Below, piece after piece: positions 6,003 to 6,168 of a stretch of 6,168 bases of DNA (the first letter of the stretch is position 1; each line of letters begins with the position of its first letter). The notes beneath the pieces are model-generated. The model was not told the DNA's origin. It saw nothing but the letters and a program-made list of their open reading frames with translations, and did no database searches. The position numbers and the translations under genes are program-made. The DNA comes from Paracoccaceae bacterium (GTDB taxonomy: Bacteria > Pseudomonadota > Alphaproteobacteria > Rhodobacterales > Rhodobacteraceae). The stretch is from assembly GCA_007131945.1 (NCBI GenBank), contig SLPP01000056.1, positions 1 to 6,168 on the forward strand, read 5' to 3'.

Positions 6003-6168
6003 GCGACTTTGCATGGGGTGATGGCGCGACGGGATTCGTCACGGCTTGCGGCAAGCGGCTGGAGGCGGCGAGCTGGGGGCCGCCGCCGGGCGAGGCGCCG
6101 ACGATCGTGATGCTGCACGAGGGGCTCGGCTGCATCGCGCTCTGGCGCGACTTCCCCGAAAGGCTAGC
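5999..6168 (+). CDS. Alpha/beta-hydrolase of the benzoyl-CoA (box) gene cluster type, N-terminal part only
   Basis: The first 57 residues are visible (the last codon is incomplete) before the right edge cuts the gene. It begins MSDFAWGDGATGFV and contains TIVMLHEGLG (35-44) followed by ALWRDFPERL (47-56). The pattern of a beta strand ending in HEGxG, where the oxyanion hole forms, is typical of the alpha/beta-hydrolase fold. The ALWRDFP phrase is one I associate with hydrolases in box-type benzoate clusters. The nucleophile, acid and catalytic histidine are outside the window. The start ATG at 5999 overlaps the ligase stop (ATGA), and GGGAGG at 5986-5991 sits 7 nt upstream, so it is co-translated with the ligase. 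In box loci such hydrolases are thought to be thioesterases or ring-fission lactone hydrolases, but the reaction is not established and I do not assign one. Confidence 0.82.
   Translation, partial: MSDFAWGDGATGFVTACGKRLEAASWGPPPGEAPTIVMLHEGLGCIALWRDFPERL

Noticed and set aside
4173..6014. A 613-codon open frame on the minus strand antisense to the ligase gene
   Set aside because: Same GC-driven artefact: Arg/His/Gly-rich, no motif, fully covered by a ligase with all ANL motifs in the other strand.

Overview
The window is GC-rich (roughly 70% by eye), gene-dense and fully bacterial in style. Strong GC bias at third codon positions, GGAGG-type ribosome binding sites, overlapping start and stop codons and the types of protein encoded all suggest a high-GC proteobacterium. 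Alphaproteobacteria (for example Rhodobacterales) is my best guess, but it rests on general resemblance and not on a marker gene.

Layout: two divergent transcription units leave a shared control region at about 4064-4451. Reading leftwards on the minus strand is a complete branched-chain-amino-acid-type (Liv/HAAT) ABC uptake system in the order livK (periplasmic binding protein), livH and livM (permeases), livG and livF (ATPases). livF runs off the left edge. Reading rightwards on the plus strand is a benzoate-CoA ligase (BadA/BclA type). It overlaps by 4 nt the start of an alpha/beta-hydrolase gene that runs off the right edge.

How the genes work together: the ABC system probably imports benzoate or a close aromatic acid, and the ligase traps it in the cytoplasm as the CoA thioester. 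A Liv-type transporter, benzoate-CoA ligase and this kind of hydrolase ('HEGLG...ALWRDFP') together resemble the aerobic benzoyl-CoA (box) pathway locus. BoxA, BoxB, BoxC and a BoxR-type regulator would be expected nearby, but none lies inside the window. Transporter specificity is inferred from context only.

The best non-coding signals are in three places. The divergent control region has two GCA direct repeats with 10-bp spacing, one next to each predicted promoter. The ligase 5' leader has eight G-tracts that include the ribosome binding site. The livK-livH gap has a perfect 24-bp palindrome. I saw no RNA genes, mobile elements, CRISPR arrays or broken genes. This is a well-organised catabolic locus and I do not see a wholly new system in it; the regulatory details are the parts most worth checking.
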